Assembly: GCA_017936745.1 (NCBI GenBank)
Contig: JAGBEY010000005.1
Location: forward strand, 1-64,000
Direction: 5' to 3'
Length of the DNA stretch: 64,000 nucleotides
Source of the DNA: Clostridia bacterium
Lineage (GTDB): Bacteria > Bacillota > Clostridia > UMGS1840
The position numbers and the translations under genes are program-made. This document shows, piece by piece, positions 7,094 through 15,893 of the stretch. Positions within the stretch are counted from its first letter, which is position 1, and the number at the start of each line of letters is the position of its first letter. The notes beneath the pieces are model-generated. The model searched no databases and was not told where the DNA came from. It saw only the letters and a program-made list of their open reading frames with translations.

Positions 7094-8836
7094 ATGAAGC
7101 GCAATATTCTTACGGCAGTTTTGGCGTTGGCAGTGTGTATCGGTGCTATTGTGGGTTGCTCTTGCCTGACAGAAGGCGAGCTGCAGCTTCCTCTTTCTTT
7201 CTACAATGGAGACAGCATCGACCTCCATCCTGAACTTCACGAATATACAGACGACTTTTCCCCCATCACATCTTTGGAGGCGTATCAGGGAAATGTGTTG
7301 CTTGCCGACCCCACCAAGGCGGATTATCGCTATGATGTCAAAAAAGTGTATAAAAATGCGGAGTCTACCCGTATCATAGACTTTCCCGGCGGTTTTTATC
7401 TGGATTTGCCCGGTGATGTCCGGTTTGATTTTTCCCGCGGCGAGGGCGGGGTAAAAGGCTATGGCGAGAGGTATGAGGTGCTTTTGACCAGGGAAGCCTC
7501 TCCCTATGTGGAAACCCTGATGTATGTGGATGATTACATCAATAAATATGTGGCAAACCCTGCGTATCAGAAGTCCAATAACGTTACCCTTCACGAGGAT
7601 ACTCTTCGTTATGTGGGAAGCTATCCTGTGCGGATTTTAAGCATGACCCGTCAGCCTGCCGAGGGCAGTGAGATCACTCTTAATTCCTACACCTTTGCCT
7701 ACATTTTTGACGAACAATATGGGCAGATTTATCATAGAATAATGATAAAAGCCCAAGAATATAACAGAGAAACTGTTGATAAAATTTTAGCATCCTTTGT
7801 TCCCTTTGAGGCATCGGGCAGACATATGACGATGATAGAAACCAAGCCCACACTTCCCAACTGGAATGAAGAAACCGCCAAGTTTTACAACGAGTTATGC
7901 AACCGTACCGACATTTTATGGGGCGTGTATAACTACAAGCTGATTACCGTGGAGGGTATGGCTCCCACTATGGAGGAATTACAGCAAAAACTGGATTACC
8001 GCTTTCAGCTTTGTATGGGCTACACTTACCTGATGGAAGAGCCGCCGATGAAAGGACTTTGGGAAGCTTACAATGACGGCAAAATCACCGAAATGACCCT
8101 TCAGGTCTGCACCATTGACCATTCTGCACTGGATTCTGCAAAAAATCCGAATTTTGAAGTAATAGACGGTCTGTGGGACGACCAGATTCGGAAATATGCA
8201 AAAGCTTTCAAGGAATTTTCCCATCCCATTTTGTTCCGTGTGAACAACGAAATGAATACCGACTGGTGTACCTACAGCGGTGTCGTCACCTTGCAGGACC
8301 CCGACATTTATAAAATGGTGTTTGACCGCATTTACGGCATCTTCTGTGAGGAAGGGGTAGATAACGTCATCTGGATTTTCAATCCCCAGTATGGCAATTA
8401 TCCCCCTGCAAGCTTTAACCATTATATGAACTATTACCCCGGCTACGATAAAATTCAGCTTCTTGGGGTAACCAAATACAACACCGGGAACTACTTCTTT
8501 GAGTTGTATCACGAAGAATGGAACGATTTTAAACCCTCCTTTGACGGGCTGAACGACCTGTATCAGCAGACCTTCCCCGACACTCCCTGGATTGTGACCG
8601 AATTTGCATCTTCCTCCTACGGCGGAGATAAGGTGAAATGGATGGAAGAAATGTTTACCTATATGCCAACCTACAAAAATATCAAGGCGGCAGTGTGGTT
8701 TAACTGGGGAGACCCTGATTTCAGAGAGGGGAAAGAGGGCATCATTGCAAGACCCTATTATTTAGACGAAACTCCCGAAACCTTAGATGTGTTCCGCAGA
8801 GGGGTAAAAGGGGAAATCTCTCCGGCAACACCGTAA
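7094..8836 (+). CDS. Lipoprotein with C-terminal GH26-like glycoside hydrolase domain
   Basis: 580 residues. A signal peptide with lipobox (AIVGC, about residues 18-22) predicts a lipid-anchored surface protein. Residues of about 40-240 match no family I recognise. The C-terminal part (about 260-570) looks like a GH26 (beta-mannanase-type) TIM barrel: a candidate acid/base Glu386 in VNNEMNTDW, a conserved WIFNPQYGNYP segment, and candidate nucleophile Glu503 in IVTEFASS. Family members cleave beta-1,4-mannan or related glycans. The start at 7094 has GGAGG 8 bases upstream. The substrate is not determinable; a polysaccharide-binding role for the N-terminal part is only a guess. Confidence 0.7.
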   Translation: MKRNILTAVLALAVCIGAIVGCSCLTEGELQLPLSFYNGDSIDLHPELHEYTDDFSPITSLEAYQGNVLLADPTKADYRYDVKKVYKNAESTRIIDFPGGFYLDLPGDVRFDFSRGEGGVKGYGERYEVLLTREASPYVETLMYVDDYINKYVANPAYQKSNNVTLHEDTLRYVGSYPVRILSMTRQPAEGSEITLNSYTFAYIFDEQYGQIYHRIMIKAQEYNRETVDKILASFVPFEASGRHMTMIETKPTLPNWNEETAKFYNELCNRTDILWGVYNYKLITVEGMAPTMEELQQKLDYRFQLCMGYTYLMEEPPMKGLWEAYNDGKITEMTLQVCTIDHSALDSAKNPNFEVIDGLWDDQIRKYAKAFKEFSHPILFRVNNEMNTDWCTYSGVVTLQDPDIYKMVFDRIYGIFCEEGVDNVIWIFNPQYGNYPPASFNHYMNYYPGYDKIQLLGVTKYNTGNYFFELYHEEWNDFKPSFDGLNDLYQQTFPDTPWIVTEFASSSYGGDKVKWMEEMFTYMPTYKNIKAAVWFNWGDPDFREGKEGIIARPYYLDETPETLDVFRRGVKGEISPATP

Positions 8837-8884
8837 AAAATGACAGAAAGTTTCAAAAAACTTGCAAAAATATTGTAAAAGCAC

Positions 8885-8913
8885 TTGCATTTTTCCTTGT
8901 GATGTAGTAAAAT
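8885..8913 (+). promoter_or_regulatory. Promoter of the aspartate aminotransferase gene
   Basis: TTGCAT (8885-8890), a 17-bp spacer and TAAAAT (8908-8913). Confidence 0.5.
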
Positions 8914-8999
8914 AGATACCGGTTTGAAATTTATCCGTGAAAAACTTTCATTTTTTGGGTTTCCCACGGGATGTATGAATAGATTGGAGATAAAGTATT

Positions 9000-10199
9000 A
9001 TGGCACTCAAAATCAGTAAAAAAGGCGGGGCGGTTTCCGCTTCTCCCACCCTTGCGATTGATTCCAAATTCAAGGCAATGAAAGCAGAGGGGATTGACGC
9101 GGTTGGCTTCGGAACCGGGGAACCGGATTTCGACACTCCTGACCATATCAAGCAGGCGGCAATTGACGCCCTTTCCAAAGGAATGACCAAATACACTCCT
9201 GCCTCCGGCACACTGCAGTTAAAGCAGGCGGTGGCTCGGAAATTAAAACGGGAAAACAACCTGGATTACGAAGCAAAAAATATTGTGATTTCCAACGGTG
9301 CAAAGCATTCCTTAACCAACATCTTCATGGCAATTTGTGACCCGGGTGACGAGGTAATCGTACCGGCTCCCTACTGGGTAAGCTATCCCGAAATGGTAAA
9401 ATTGGCAGACGGTGTTCCCGTGATTTTAAACACCACCGAGGAACACGATTTTAAATTCACCGTGGAAGAGCTGGCAGAAAAGGTAACCGATAAAACCGTA
9501 GCGGTTATTCTTTGCAGCCCCTCCAACCCCACCGGTTCTGTTTACTCCAAAGAAGAACTCAAAAAAATTGCAGATTTCTGTGTGGAAAAACAGATTATGG
9601 TAATTTCTGACGAAGTGTATGAGCACCTGATTTATGAGGGAGACACCGTTAGCATCGCAACCTTAGGCGAAGAAATCAAAAAGCTCACCGTTACAGTCAA
9701 TGCCGTTTCCAAAACCTATGCTATGACCGGCTGGCGTATCGGCTACACCGCTTCCTGCGAGGAGCTGGCAAAGGTAATGTCCAACATTCAGTCTCATGCC
9801 ACCTCCAACCCCAACTCCATCGCTCAGGCAGCAGCCATTGCAGCGTTAGACGGTTCTTTGGATTGTGTGTATGAAATGAAAAAGCACTTTGAAGAACGAA
9901 AAAATTATATGTATGAAAAAATCAATGCCATAGAGGGCTTATCTTGCAGAATGCCTAAGGGTGCTTTCTACATTATGATGAACATTTCCAAACTGAAAGG
10001 CAAGAAATATGAAGGCGTTACCATCAACACCTCTGACGATTTCTGTAACCTACTTCTGGAAAAAGAACTGGTGGCACTGGTTCCCGGCTCCGGCTTTGGT
10101 GCAGACGATTTCTGCCGTTGGTCTTATGCAACGGGAATGGACAGCATCCAAAAAGGGATGGAACGGTTGGCTCATTTTGTGAGTAGCTTAGAAGATTAA
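9000..10199 (+). CDS. aspC: Class I pyridoxal-phosphate aminotransferase, aspartate aminotransferase type
   Basis: 399 residues, the usual length for subgroup Ib aspartate aminotransferases. They exchange the amino group between aspartate and 2-oxoglutarate using pyridoxal phosphate. Visible are the N-terminal GTGEPDFDTP segment, SPSNPTGSVYS (cofactor phosphate and carboxylate contacts), ISDEVYEHLIYEG, the Schiff-base Lys in NAVSKTYAMTGWRIGY and the C-terminal Arg region near GADDFCRWSYA. The start at 9000 follows TTGGAGATAAAG. It appears to be monocistronic between its own promoter and a GC-rich hairpin at about 10206-10258. Confidence 0.88.
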   Translation: MALKISKKGGAVSASPTLAIDSKFKAMKAEGIDAVGFGTGEPDFDTPDHIKQAAIDALSKGMTKYTPASGTLQLKQAVARKLKRENNLDYEAKNIVISNGAKHSLTNIFMAICDPGDEVIVPAPYWVSYPEMVKLADGVPVILNTTEEHDFKFTVEELAEKVTDKTVAVILCSPSNPTGSVYSKEELKKIADFCVEKQIMVISDEVYEHLIYEGDTVSIATLGEEIKKLTVTVNAVSKTYAMTGWRIGYTASCEELAKVMSNIQSHATSNPNSIAQAAAIAALDGSLDCVYEMKKHFEERKNYMYEKINAIEGLSCRMPKGAFYIMMNISKLKGKKYEGVTINTSDDFCNLLLEKELVALVPGSGFGADDFCRWSYATGMDSIQKGMERLAHFVSSLED

Positions 10200-10205
10200 A
10201 AAAGA

Positions 10206-10258
10206 GCGGGGCAACGCCCTCGGATGTCCGGGGGTGCTGTCCCCTTGTTTGCTTTTTA
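10206..10258 (+). terminator. Possible imperfect terminator after aspC
   Basis: GGGGCAACGCCC can pair with GGGGGTGCTGTCCCC around a 10-nt loop, followed by a T-rich run. The stem is imperfect, so this is a weak call. Confidence 0.4.
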
Positions 10259-10306
10259 TCATTGATACATCATTCGTAAACGACCGAGAAAGAAAGCAGG
10301 TATTTT

Positions 10307-11797
10307 ATGCTCAAACAATGTGAAAAACTGGCACTTGGCGACAAATCTCCCAAAGAGCTGAAGAAAAAGCTGGAACAGTATCAGGAGCGTCTTGCCGAAC
10401 TCCAGCGGGAAGCAAGAAAACTGGAAATTCCCGTAATTGTGGCAGTAGAAGGCTGGGGTGCCTCCGGGAAAGGACAGCTGATCAATCATTTCATTCTTCC
10501 CCTCGACCCCCGTGGCTTCACTGTTTATACCATCAAGGACGAAAGCGAAGAAGAAAGCCGTTATCCTTTCTTGCACCGCTTTATCACCAAAACTCCCGAA
10601 AAAGGCAGAATCGCCATTTTTGACCGTAGCTGGTACCGACGTGTTTTAAACGACCATATTGATAAAAAGGTAAAAACCGGCAGGTTTTACCACGATTTAG
10701 ACGAAATCAACGCCTTTGAAAAGCTTCTCACAGACGATGATAATTTGTTGATAAAGCTGTTCATTCACATTTCTCAGGACGAGCAAAAACGACGTCTGAA
10801 AGCCTTGATGAACACAAAAGAAACAAGCTGGCGTGTTTCTAAAGACGATTTGAAGCATAATAAACAATATGATAAATATTTGGAAGTTTCCGAAAAAATG
10901 ATTGAGCAGACCGATAAGGAAAACGCTCCCTGGCATATCATAAACGGAAATGATATCGCTTATGCCACCCTCCGGATTTTTGAAATTCTCATTTTCCAGC
11001 TGGAAAAGAAAATTTCTATGAAGCAGGCGGAAGAAAAATCGCCCCGCCCCATTTTAGACCGCAACATCAGCACCAATTATTTGGATTCGGTGGATTTAAG
11101 CCTCAAGCTGGAGAAAAAAGAATATCAGGAAAAGCTTACCTTTTATCAGGACAAGCTGGAGCATTTGCATAACCGCTTGTATCTTAAGAAAAAGCCTGTG
11201 ATTATTGTATTTGAGGGCTGGGATGCAGGAGGAAAAGGGGGCGCAATCAAACGTCTTACCACAGCGCTTGACCCCAGAGGCTATCAAGTGTTTTCCACGC
11301 CTGCCCCCACCAAAGAGGAGCTGGCGCATCACTATCTGTGGCGGTTCTGGAAAAACTTTCCCAAAACCGGGCATATTGCCATTTTTGACCGCAGTTGGTA
11401 CGGCAGAGTGATGGTGGAGGCAGTTGAGGGCTTCTGCACGCAGAAAGAGTACGACAGAGCTTTTTTTGAAATCAACGATATGGAAAAGCATTTAGTGGGA
11501 AGCGGCATCACCGTGATGAAGTTTTTCCTCCACATTTCCAAGGAGGAGCAGTTAAAACGGTTTGAGGACCGCAGAGAAAATCCCCATAAGGCATGGAAAT
11601 TAACTGATGAGGATTTCCGTAATCGGGAAAAGTGGGACGATTATGTTTGTACCATTGAAAAAATGATTGAAAAAACCCACACCAAAATCGCTCCCTGGCA
11701 CATCATTGCAGGAGACGACAAGCGATATGCACGAATTGAAGTGCTTCGCATCATTACAGAAACCTTAGAAGAAGTATTAAGTAAAAAAGGAAAGTAA
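10307..11797 (+). CDS. pap: Polyphosphate:AMP phosphotransferase (tandem PPK2 domains)
   Basis: 496 residues made of two PPK2 domains. Each has its own Walker A-like loop (EGWGASGKGQ near residue 48 and EGWDAGGKGG near 305), a DPRG motif and an IAFDRSWY-type Walker B stretch. Two-domain PPK2 enzymes are the class II type, which phosphorylate AMP to ADP with inorganic polyphosphate. Both P-loops keep their Lys. The C-terminal domain has the fuller catalytic set, as is usual for the family. The gene lies 3 bp ahead of the S4 gene, so the two are likely co-transcribed. Confidence 0.88.
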   Translation: MLKQCEKLALGDKSPKELKKKLEQYQERLAELQREARKLEIPVIVAVEGWGASGKGQLINHFILPLDPRGFTVYTIKDESEEESRYPFLHRFITKTPEKGRIAIFDRSWYRRVLNDHIDKKVKTGRFYHDLDEINAFEKLLTDDDNLLIKLFIHISQDEQKRRLKALMNTKETSWRVSKDDLKHNKQYDKYLEVSEKMIEQTDKENAPWHIINGNDIAYATLRIFEILIFQLEKKISMKQAEEKSPRPILDRNISTNYLDSVDLSLKLEKKEYQEKLTFYQDKLEHLHNRLYLKKKPVIIVFEGWDAGGKGGAIKRLTTALDPRGYQVFSTPAPTKEELAHHYLWRFWKNFPKTGHIAIFDRSWYGRVMVEAVEGFCTQKEYDRAFFEINDMEKHLVGSGITVMKFFLHISKEEQLKRFEDRRENPHKAWKLTDEDFRNREKWDDYVCTIEKMIEKTHTKIAPWHIIAGDDKRYARIEVLRIITETLEEVLSKKGK

Positions 11798-11800
11798 ACT

Positions 11801-12013
11801 ATGGAAAAATTAACCTTTCAACTGAAAGACGAATTTATTACGTTGCAGAATCTGCTCAAGGCAGAAAATTTAGTTGCCACCGGCGGTGAAGCCAAATATG
11901 TGATTGTAGACGGTTTGGTATCGGTGAATGGCGAATGTGAAAGCCGTCGGGGTAGGAAGCTTCGCTCCGGTGATGTGGTTACCTTTGAAGATTATGAAAT
12001 TACAATAGCATAA
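11801..12013 (+). CDS. Small S4-domain RNA-binding protein
   Basis: 70 residues consisting of essentially one S4 RNA-binding fold of the YaaA/YbcJ type: FITLQNLLKAENLVATGGEAK, then VNGE and RRGRKLRSGDVV. It follows pap by 3 bp and precedes the DegV gene by about 20 bp, so it sits in a three-gene unit. Related small proteins are thought to bind structured RNA; the target is unknown. Confidence 0.8.
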   Translation: MEKLTFQLKDEFITLQNLLKAENLVATGGEAKYVIVDGLVSVNGECESRRGRKLRSGDVVTFEDYEITIA

Positions 12014-12034
12014 AGCCTGAAAGGAAATAATAGG

Positions 12035-12913
12035 ATGGAAAGAATTAAGTTTATCACTGATTCTGCAGGGGATCTCCCGAAAGAGTATGTCAAAGAGAAA
12101 AATATTGATGTGTTGCCCTTTCATGTGTATTTGAAGCCTCACGAGGGGGAAGTGCAGGAATATTTTGACGGAGTGGATATCACCTCCGATGAAGTATTCT
12201 CCTTTATGGAAGAAAATAAAGGAACTGTTTCCACCTCCCAGGTAACTGCGTTTACCATTGAGGAATATTTCCGTGAGCTTGCGGCAAAAAATGAATATGA
12301 CACCTACATTTTCACCTGCATTTCTTCTGCCGGCAGCCCCACCTATAACAATGTGAAAATTGCGCTGAAAAATCTGGAAGAAGACGGAATCAAGCTGGAC
12401 GTTCGTCTGGTAGATTCCAAATTTTACACCATTTGCTACTATTATGCAATGAAAGAAGGCATTGCCGCTTATGAAAAAGGCGCTTCTGCAGATGAAATCG
12501 TAAAAATTATTTCCGATTGCTGTGCCTCCAATAATATTTTTATGGTAAACGGCACATTGGAATATTTAAAACGCGGAGGCAGAATTACCGGAGCCAGCGC
12601 ACTGTTAGGCACAATTTTGGATATTAAGCCTATCTTAACCGTAAAAGACGGTTTGGTTGCACCTCACGAAAAGGTTCGCGGTATTAAAAAAGCCATGTCC
12701 AGAATTATGGAGCTGGTAAAGGATGCCACCAAAGAGGGCGGCTACCGCTATATGATTGTATATTCCACCAAAGCATCCTATTACGATGAATTTGTGCAGA
12801 TGGTACACGACAATTTCCCCGGTGAAGAAATTCACATCGACCAGGTAGGGTCTACCATTGGGGTTCATATTGGGCCGGGGTTGGTTGGGCTCATGTTCCA
12901 AAAAAAGATGTAG
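12035..12913 (+). CDS. DegV family fatty-acid-binding protein
   Basis: 292 residues, typical DegV length. It begins with the FITDSAGDLP motif and has the TSQV and SSAGSPTYNN segments that line the lipid site, plus the GRITGASALLGTILDIKPIL stretch. DegV/FakB proteins bind fatty acids and present them to a kinase for phospholipid synthesis. No fakA gene is visible here, so the partner must lie elsewhere. It is preceded by AAAGGAAATAATAGG. Confidence 0.85.
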   Translation: MERIKFITDSAGDLPKEYVKEKNIDVLPFHVYLKPHEGEVQEYFDGVDITSDEVFSFMEENKGTVSTSQVTAFTIEEYFRELAAKNEYDTYIFTCISSAGSPTYNNVKIALKNLEEDGIKLDVRLVDSKFYTICYYYAMKEGIAAYEKGASADEIVKIISDCCASNNIFMVNGTLEYLKRGGRITGASALLGTILDIKPILTVKDGLVAPHEKVRGIKKAMSRIMELVKDATKEGGYRYMIVYSTKASYYDEFVQMVHDNFPGEEIHIDQVGSTIGVHIGPGLVGLMFQKKM

Positions 12914-13551
12914 AAATGGATAAAATTGCGCATAATCACCCTATCAAACCGCTCGGCGTACACGCGGTACGCCTTCGGGTAACCCCTGCGGGTTTGATAT
13001 GGCAATTCTGCATCAATTTTCTCTCATTTCCTGGATATTGATTTGGAAAACAGCACATAGCGGATGAACCTCACCGCTCGGCGGAAGATCAGCCACCGGC
13101 TGCGCCTTCGGGTAACCCCTGCGGGTTCAGTTTGTCCGTTCTGCATCCATTTCTCCCATTTCCTGGATATTGATTTGAAAAACAGCACTTAGCGGATGAA
13201 CCTCACCGCTCGGCGGAAGATCAGCCACCGGCTGCGCCTTCGGGTAACCCCTGCGGGTTCAGTTTGTCCGTTCTGCATCCATTTTTCCCGTTTCCCTCAA
13301 CTTTTTTTAGACTACGAGAAACGGAGTACCGCTCGGCGGAAGAACAGCCACCGGCTGCGGTTTACATTCATTTCTTCCATTTCCTTAGTGCCAATGTAAC
13401 GGCAACAAAATTGTCATTCCGAAAGGCATTGCCTTGAGGAATCTCTCCATTGATATTTTCCAAAATAAATTCAGTTTCATTCACAGTAAGGGCTGTCGGC
13501 AGTGCCGATTGCCCTTATTGCACCTAAATTAACAAGAGAGGAGGCACCAAT
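12914..13551. repeat. REP-like repeat cluster with a 132-bp tandem duplication
   Basis: Non-coding. Copies of the REP-like element lie at 12948-12994, 13073-13127 and 13205-13259, with a partial one at about 13325-13360. Each has ACCGCTCGGCG, a variable hairpin and CTTCGGGTAACCCCTGCGGGTT. The second and third copies sit in a tandem duplication with a 132-bp period that includes the flanking CTGGATATTGATTTG stretch. Positions 13412-13450 are a half copy of the GTCATTCCG element. A hairpin (AAGGGC...GCCCTT, 13488-13516, with inner CGGCA/TGCCG) lies just before uvrB. Confidence 0.75.
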
Positions 13552-15519
13552 ATGGAACAATCCAGACCCTTTCGCATTATATCAGATATGAAACCAAAGG
13601 GGGACCAGGTGGAAGCCATCCGCCAGCTATCCGATGGGATTTTAAAGAAAGATAAATATCAAACTCTGCTGGGGGTAACCGGTTCCGGTAAAACCTTTAC
13701 CATTGCCAACGTGATTGAAAAAGTGCAAAAGCCAACACTGGTGCTTGCTCACAACAAAACCTTAGCGGCACAGCTTTGCAGTGAATTCAAGGAGTTTTTC
13801 CCTGAAAATGCTGTGGAATTTTTCGTTTCCTATTATGACTATTATCAGCCTGAGGCATATTTACCCGGTACGGATACCTTTATCGAAAAGGATGCCCAGA
13901 TAAACGATGAAATTGATAAGCTTCGCCACGCGGCAACCACCGCACTCTTTGAACGAAACGATGTTATCATTGTAGCATCGGTATCCTGTATTTACGGTTT
14001 GGGTGACCCGGAGGACTACACCGATTTGTGCGTGTCCCTTCGGGTGGGAATGGAAAAAGACCGTAACGAAATCCTAAAAAAGCTCATTGAAATTCAATAT
14101 GAAAGAAACCACATCGACTTTCACCGCGGATGCTTCCGTGTGAATGGAGATGTGTTGGATATTTTTCCTGCAAACTCCAATGAAATGGTGCTACGGGTAG
14201 AATTTTTTGGTGACGAAATTGACCGTCTCACCGAAATCAACCCCTTAACGGGTGAAATTTTGGGAGAGCGGACACATATTGCCGTGTTTCCTGCCTCTCA
14301 CTACGCCACCACCACCGACAAGATGGAGCGCGCCATCAAGACCATTGAGGAAGAACTGGAGGAACGTATCGAATATTTTGACAAGCGGGAAAAATGGATT
14401 GAAAAACAGCGCATCACCGAGCGCACCAATTATGATTTGGAAATGATGTCTGAAATCGGGTTCTGCCCCGGCATTGAAAACTATTCCCGCCATATCAGCG
14501 GACGGGAGCCGGGCAGTGCGCCCTATACCTTGCTGGATTATTTTCCCGATGACTTTTTGTTGGTGATAGACGAATCCCATGTTACACTGCCTCAGGTACA
14601 CGGGATGTATGCCGGAGACCGTGCCAGAAAGACCTCGTTAGTAGACTACGGCTTCCGTCTCCCCTCAGCCTTTGATAACCGTCCCTTGAATTTTGACGAA
14701 TTTGTTGAACGAATCAATCAGGCAATTTTTGTCAGTGCAACTCCTGCCGCTTATGAAAGGGAACATTCCGCAAGGATTGTAGAGCAGGTGATTCGTCCCA
14801 CAGGGCTTTTAGACCCCGAAATATCGGTTCGGCCCACAGAGGGGCAGATTGACGATTTGCTTTCAGAAATCAATCTTCGGGTAGAGAAAAACGAGCGTGT
14901 TTTAGTTACCACCTTAACCAAACGGATGGCAGAGGATTTAACCGATTATTTTACCGAAGCAGGCGTAAAAGTCCGCTATCTTCACTCGGATATTGACACC
15001 ATGGAGCGAATGGAAATTATCCGTGATTTGCGGTTGGGAGAATTTGACGTGCTGGTTGGCATCAATTTGCTCCGTGAGGGGCTGGACTTGCCTGAAGTGT
15101 CATTGGTTGCGATTTTGGATGCAGACAAGGAGGGATTCCTACGAAGCGAAACCTCCCTCATCCAGACCATTGGCCGTGCCGCCCGTAATGCAGAGGGCAA
15201 GGTGATTATGTATGCCGATACCCTGACCGATTCTATGGAAAAAGCTATTTTGGAGACCAATCGCCGTCGTGAAATTCAGGACCGCTACAATAAGGAAAAC
15301 GGGATTGTTCCCGTGACCATCAAAAAAGATATCCGTGCGGTGATTGAAGCCACCAAAAAGGCGGAGATTCCCAAAAAAGGCAGGAAAGAGCGGCGTGACG
15401 ACGGTTGGTGGGAGACCGAAATTCTCCGCCTGACCGAAGAAATGAATCAAGCGGCTAAGAATTTGGATTTTGAAAAAGCTGCAGAACTGCGTGATAAGAT
15501 TAAAGCGTTGCAAAGTTAA
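13552..15519 (+). CDS. uvrB: Excinuclease ABC subunit B
   Basis: 655 residues, the usual UvrB length. It is the damage-verifying helicase-like subunit of nucleotide excision repair and works with UvrA and UvrC. Visible are Walker A (GVTGSGKT, about residues 40-47), the beta-hairpin region [10 protein letters not shown], the DESH motif, the [14 protein letters not shown] and QTIGRAARN helicase motifs, and a C-terminal UVR motif (about 625-650) that contacts UvrC. The start follows GAGAGGAGGCACC. No LexA-like box was found upstream. uvrA lies 375 bp downstream in the same direction. Confidence 0.95.
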   Translation: MEQSRPFRIISDMKPKGDQVEAIRQLSDGILKKDKYQTLLGVTGSGKTFTIANVIEKVQKPTLVLAHNKTLAAQLCSEFKEFFPENAVEFFVSYYDYYQPEAYLPGTDTFIEKDAQINDEIDKLRHAATTALFERNDVIIVASVSCIYGLGDPEDYTDLCVSLRVGMEKDRNEILKKLIEIQYERNHIDFHRGCFRVNGDVLDIFPANSNEMVLRVEFFGDEIDRLTEINPLTGEILGERTHIAVFPASHYATTTDKMERAIKTIEEELEERIEYFDKREKWIEKQRITERTNYDLEMMSEIGFCPGIENYSRHISGREPGSAPYTLLDYFPDDFLLVIDESHVTLPQVHGMYAGDRARKTSLVDYGFRLPSAFDNRPLNFDEFVERINQAIFVSATPAAYEREHSARIVEQVIRPTGLLDPEISVRPTEGQIDDLLSEINLRVEKNERVLVTTLTKRMAEDLTDYFTEAGVKVRYLHSDIDTMERMEIIRDLRLGEFDVLVGINLLREGLDLPEVSLVAILDADKEGFLRSETSLIQTIGRAARNAEGKVIMYADTLTDSMEKAILETNRRREIQDRYNKENGIVPVTIKKDIRAVIEATKKAEIPKKGRKERRDDGWWETEILRLTEEMNQAAKNLDFEKAAELRDKIKALQS

Positions 15520-15893
15520 GATTGATTCTGTTCATTTTTTTCTTTGACAGCAAAGAAAAAACGAACCAAAAAAAGAAACTGCCGCCAAGAATAATCGTAA
15601 TCCCAAACTTTCATCTTCCTGCCACCTTTTCAATTGCGATGATAACGGCGGAATAAATTTTACTGCTTGTCATTTGATGAATTTTTATTTTGCGTATCCA
15701 GAATAAAAATCAGCTCCTCTTCCTTAAAAAGAAAAAGATGCCTGCTGCTTTGCAGCTTAGGAGAATAGCCGTGCGGCGATTGAGCACTCGTTCGAAAGGG
15801 GTAAGGGGTTTGTTAAGAGGGATAGGGGGAAAATCGAAATTTCCCCCCTGGTCCCTTAACGGAAAAGTACTTTACTAAAAAGGAAAATTACTT
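15520..15893. repeat. uvrB-uvrA spacer with dispersed repeat and long hairpin
   Basis: Positions 15528-15680 are a copy of the TTTCTTTG/CAAAGAAA ... CCGCCAA ... CGGCGGA repeat family, also found at 60913-61115. Positions 15812-15860 form a long imperfect hairpin: GTTAAG-GGGA-GGGGGAAA pairs with TTTCCCCC-TCCC-TTAAC. The hairpin ends about 33 bp before uvrA and could influence its expression (inference). No gene is seen. Confidence 0.6.

Noticed and set aside
13196..13399. A 67-codon frame with repeated residues
   Set aside because: It lies entirely in the tandem REP-like repeats; the repeated peptide simply reflects the DNA repeat.
13400..13552. LexA/SOS box upstream of uvrB
   Set aside because: No GAAC-N4-GTTC-like palindrome was found in the upstream region.
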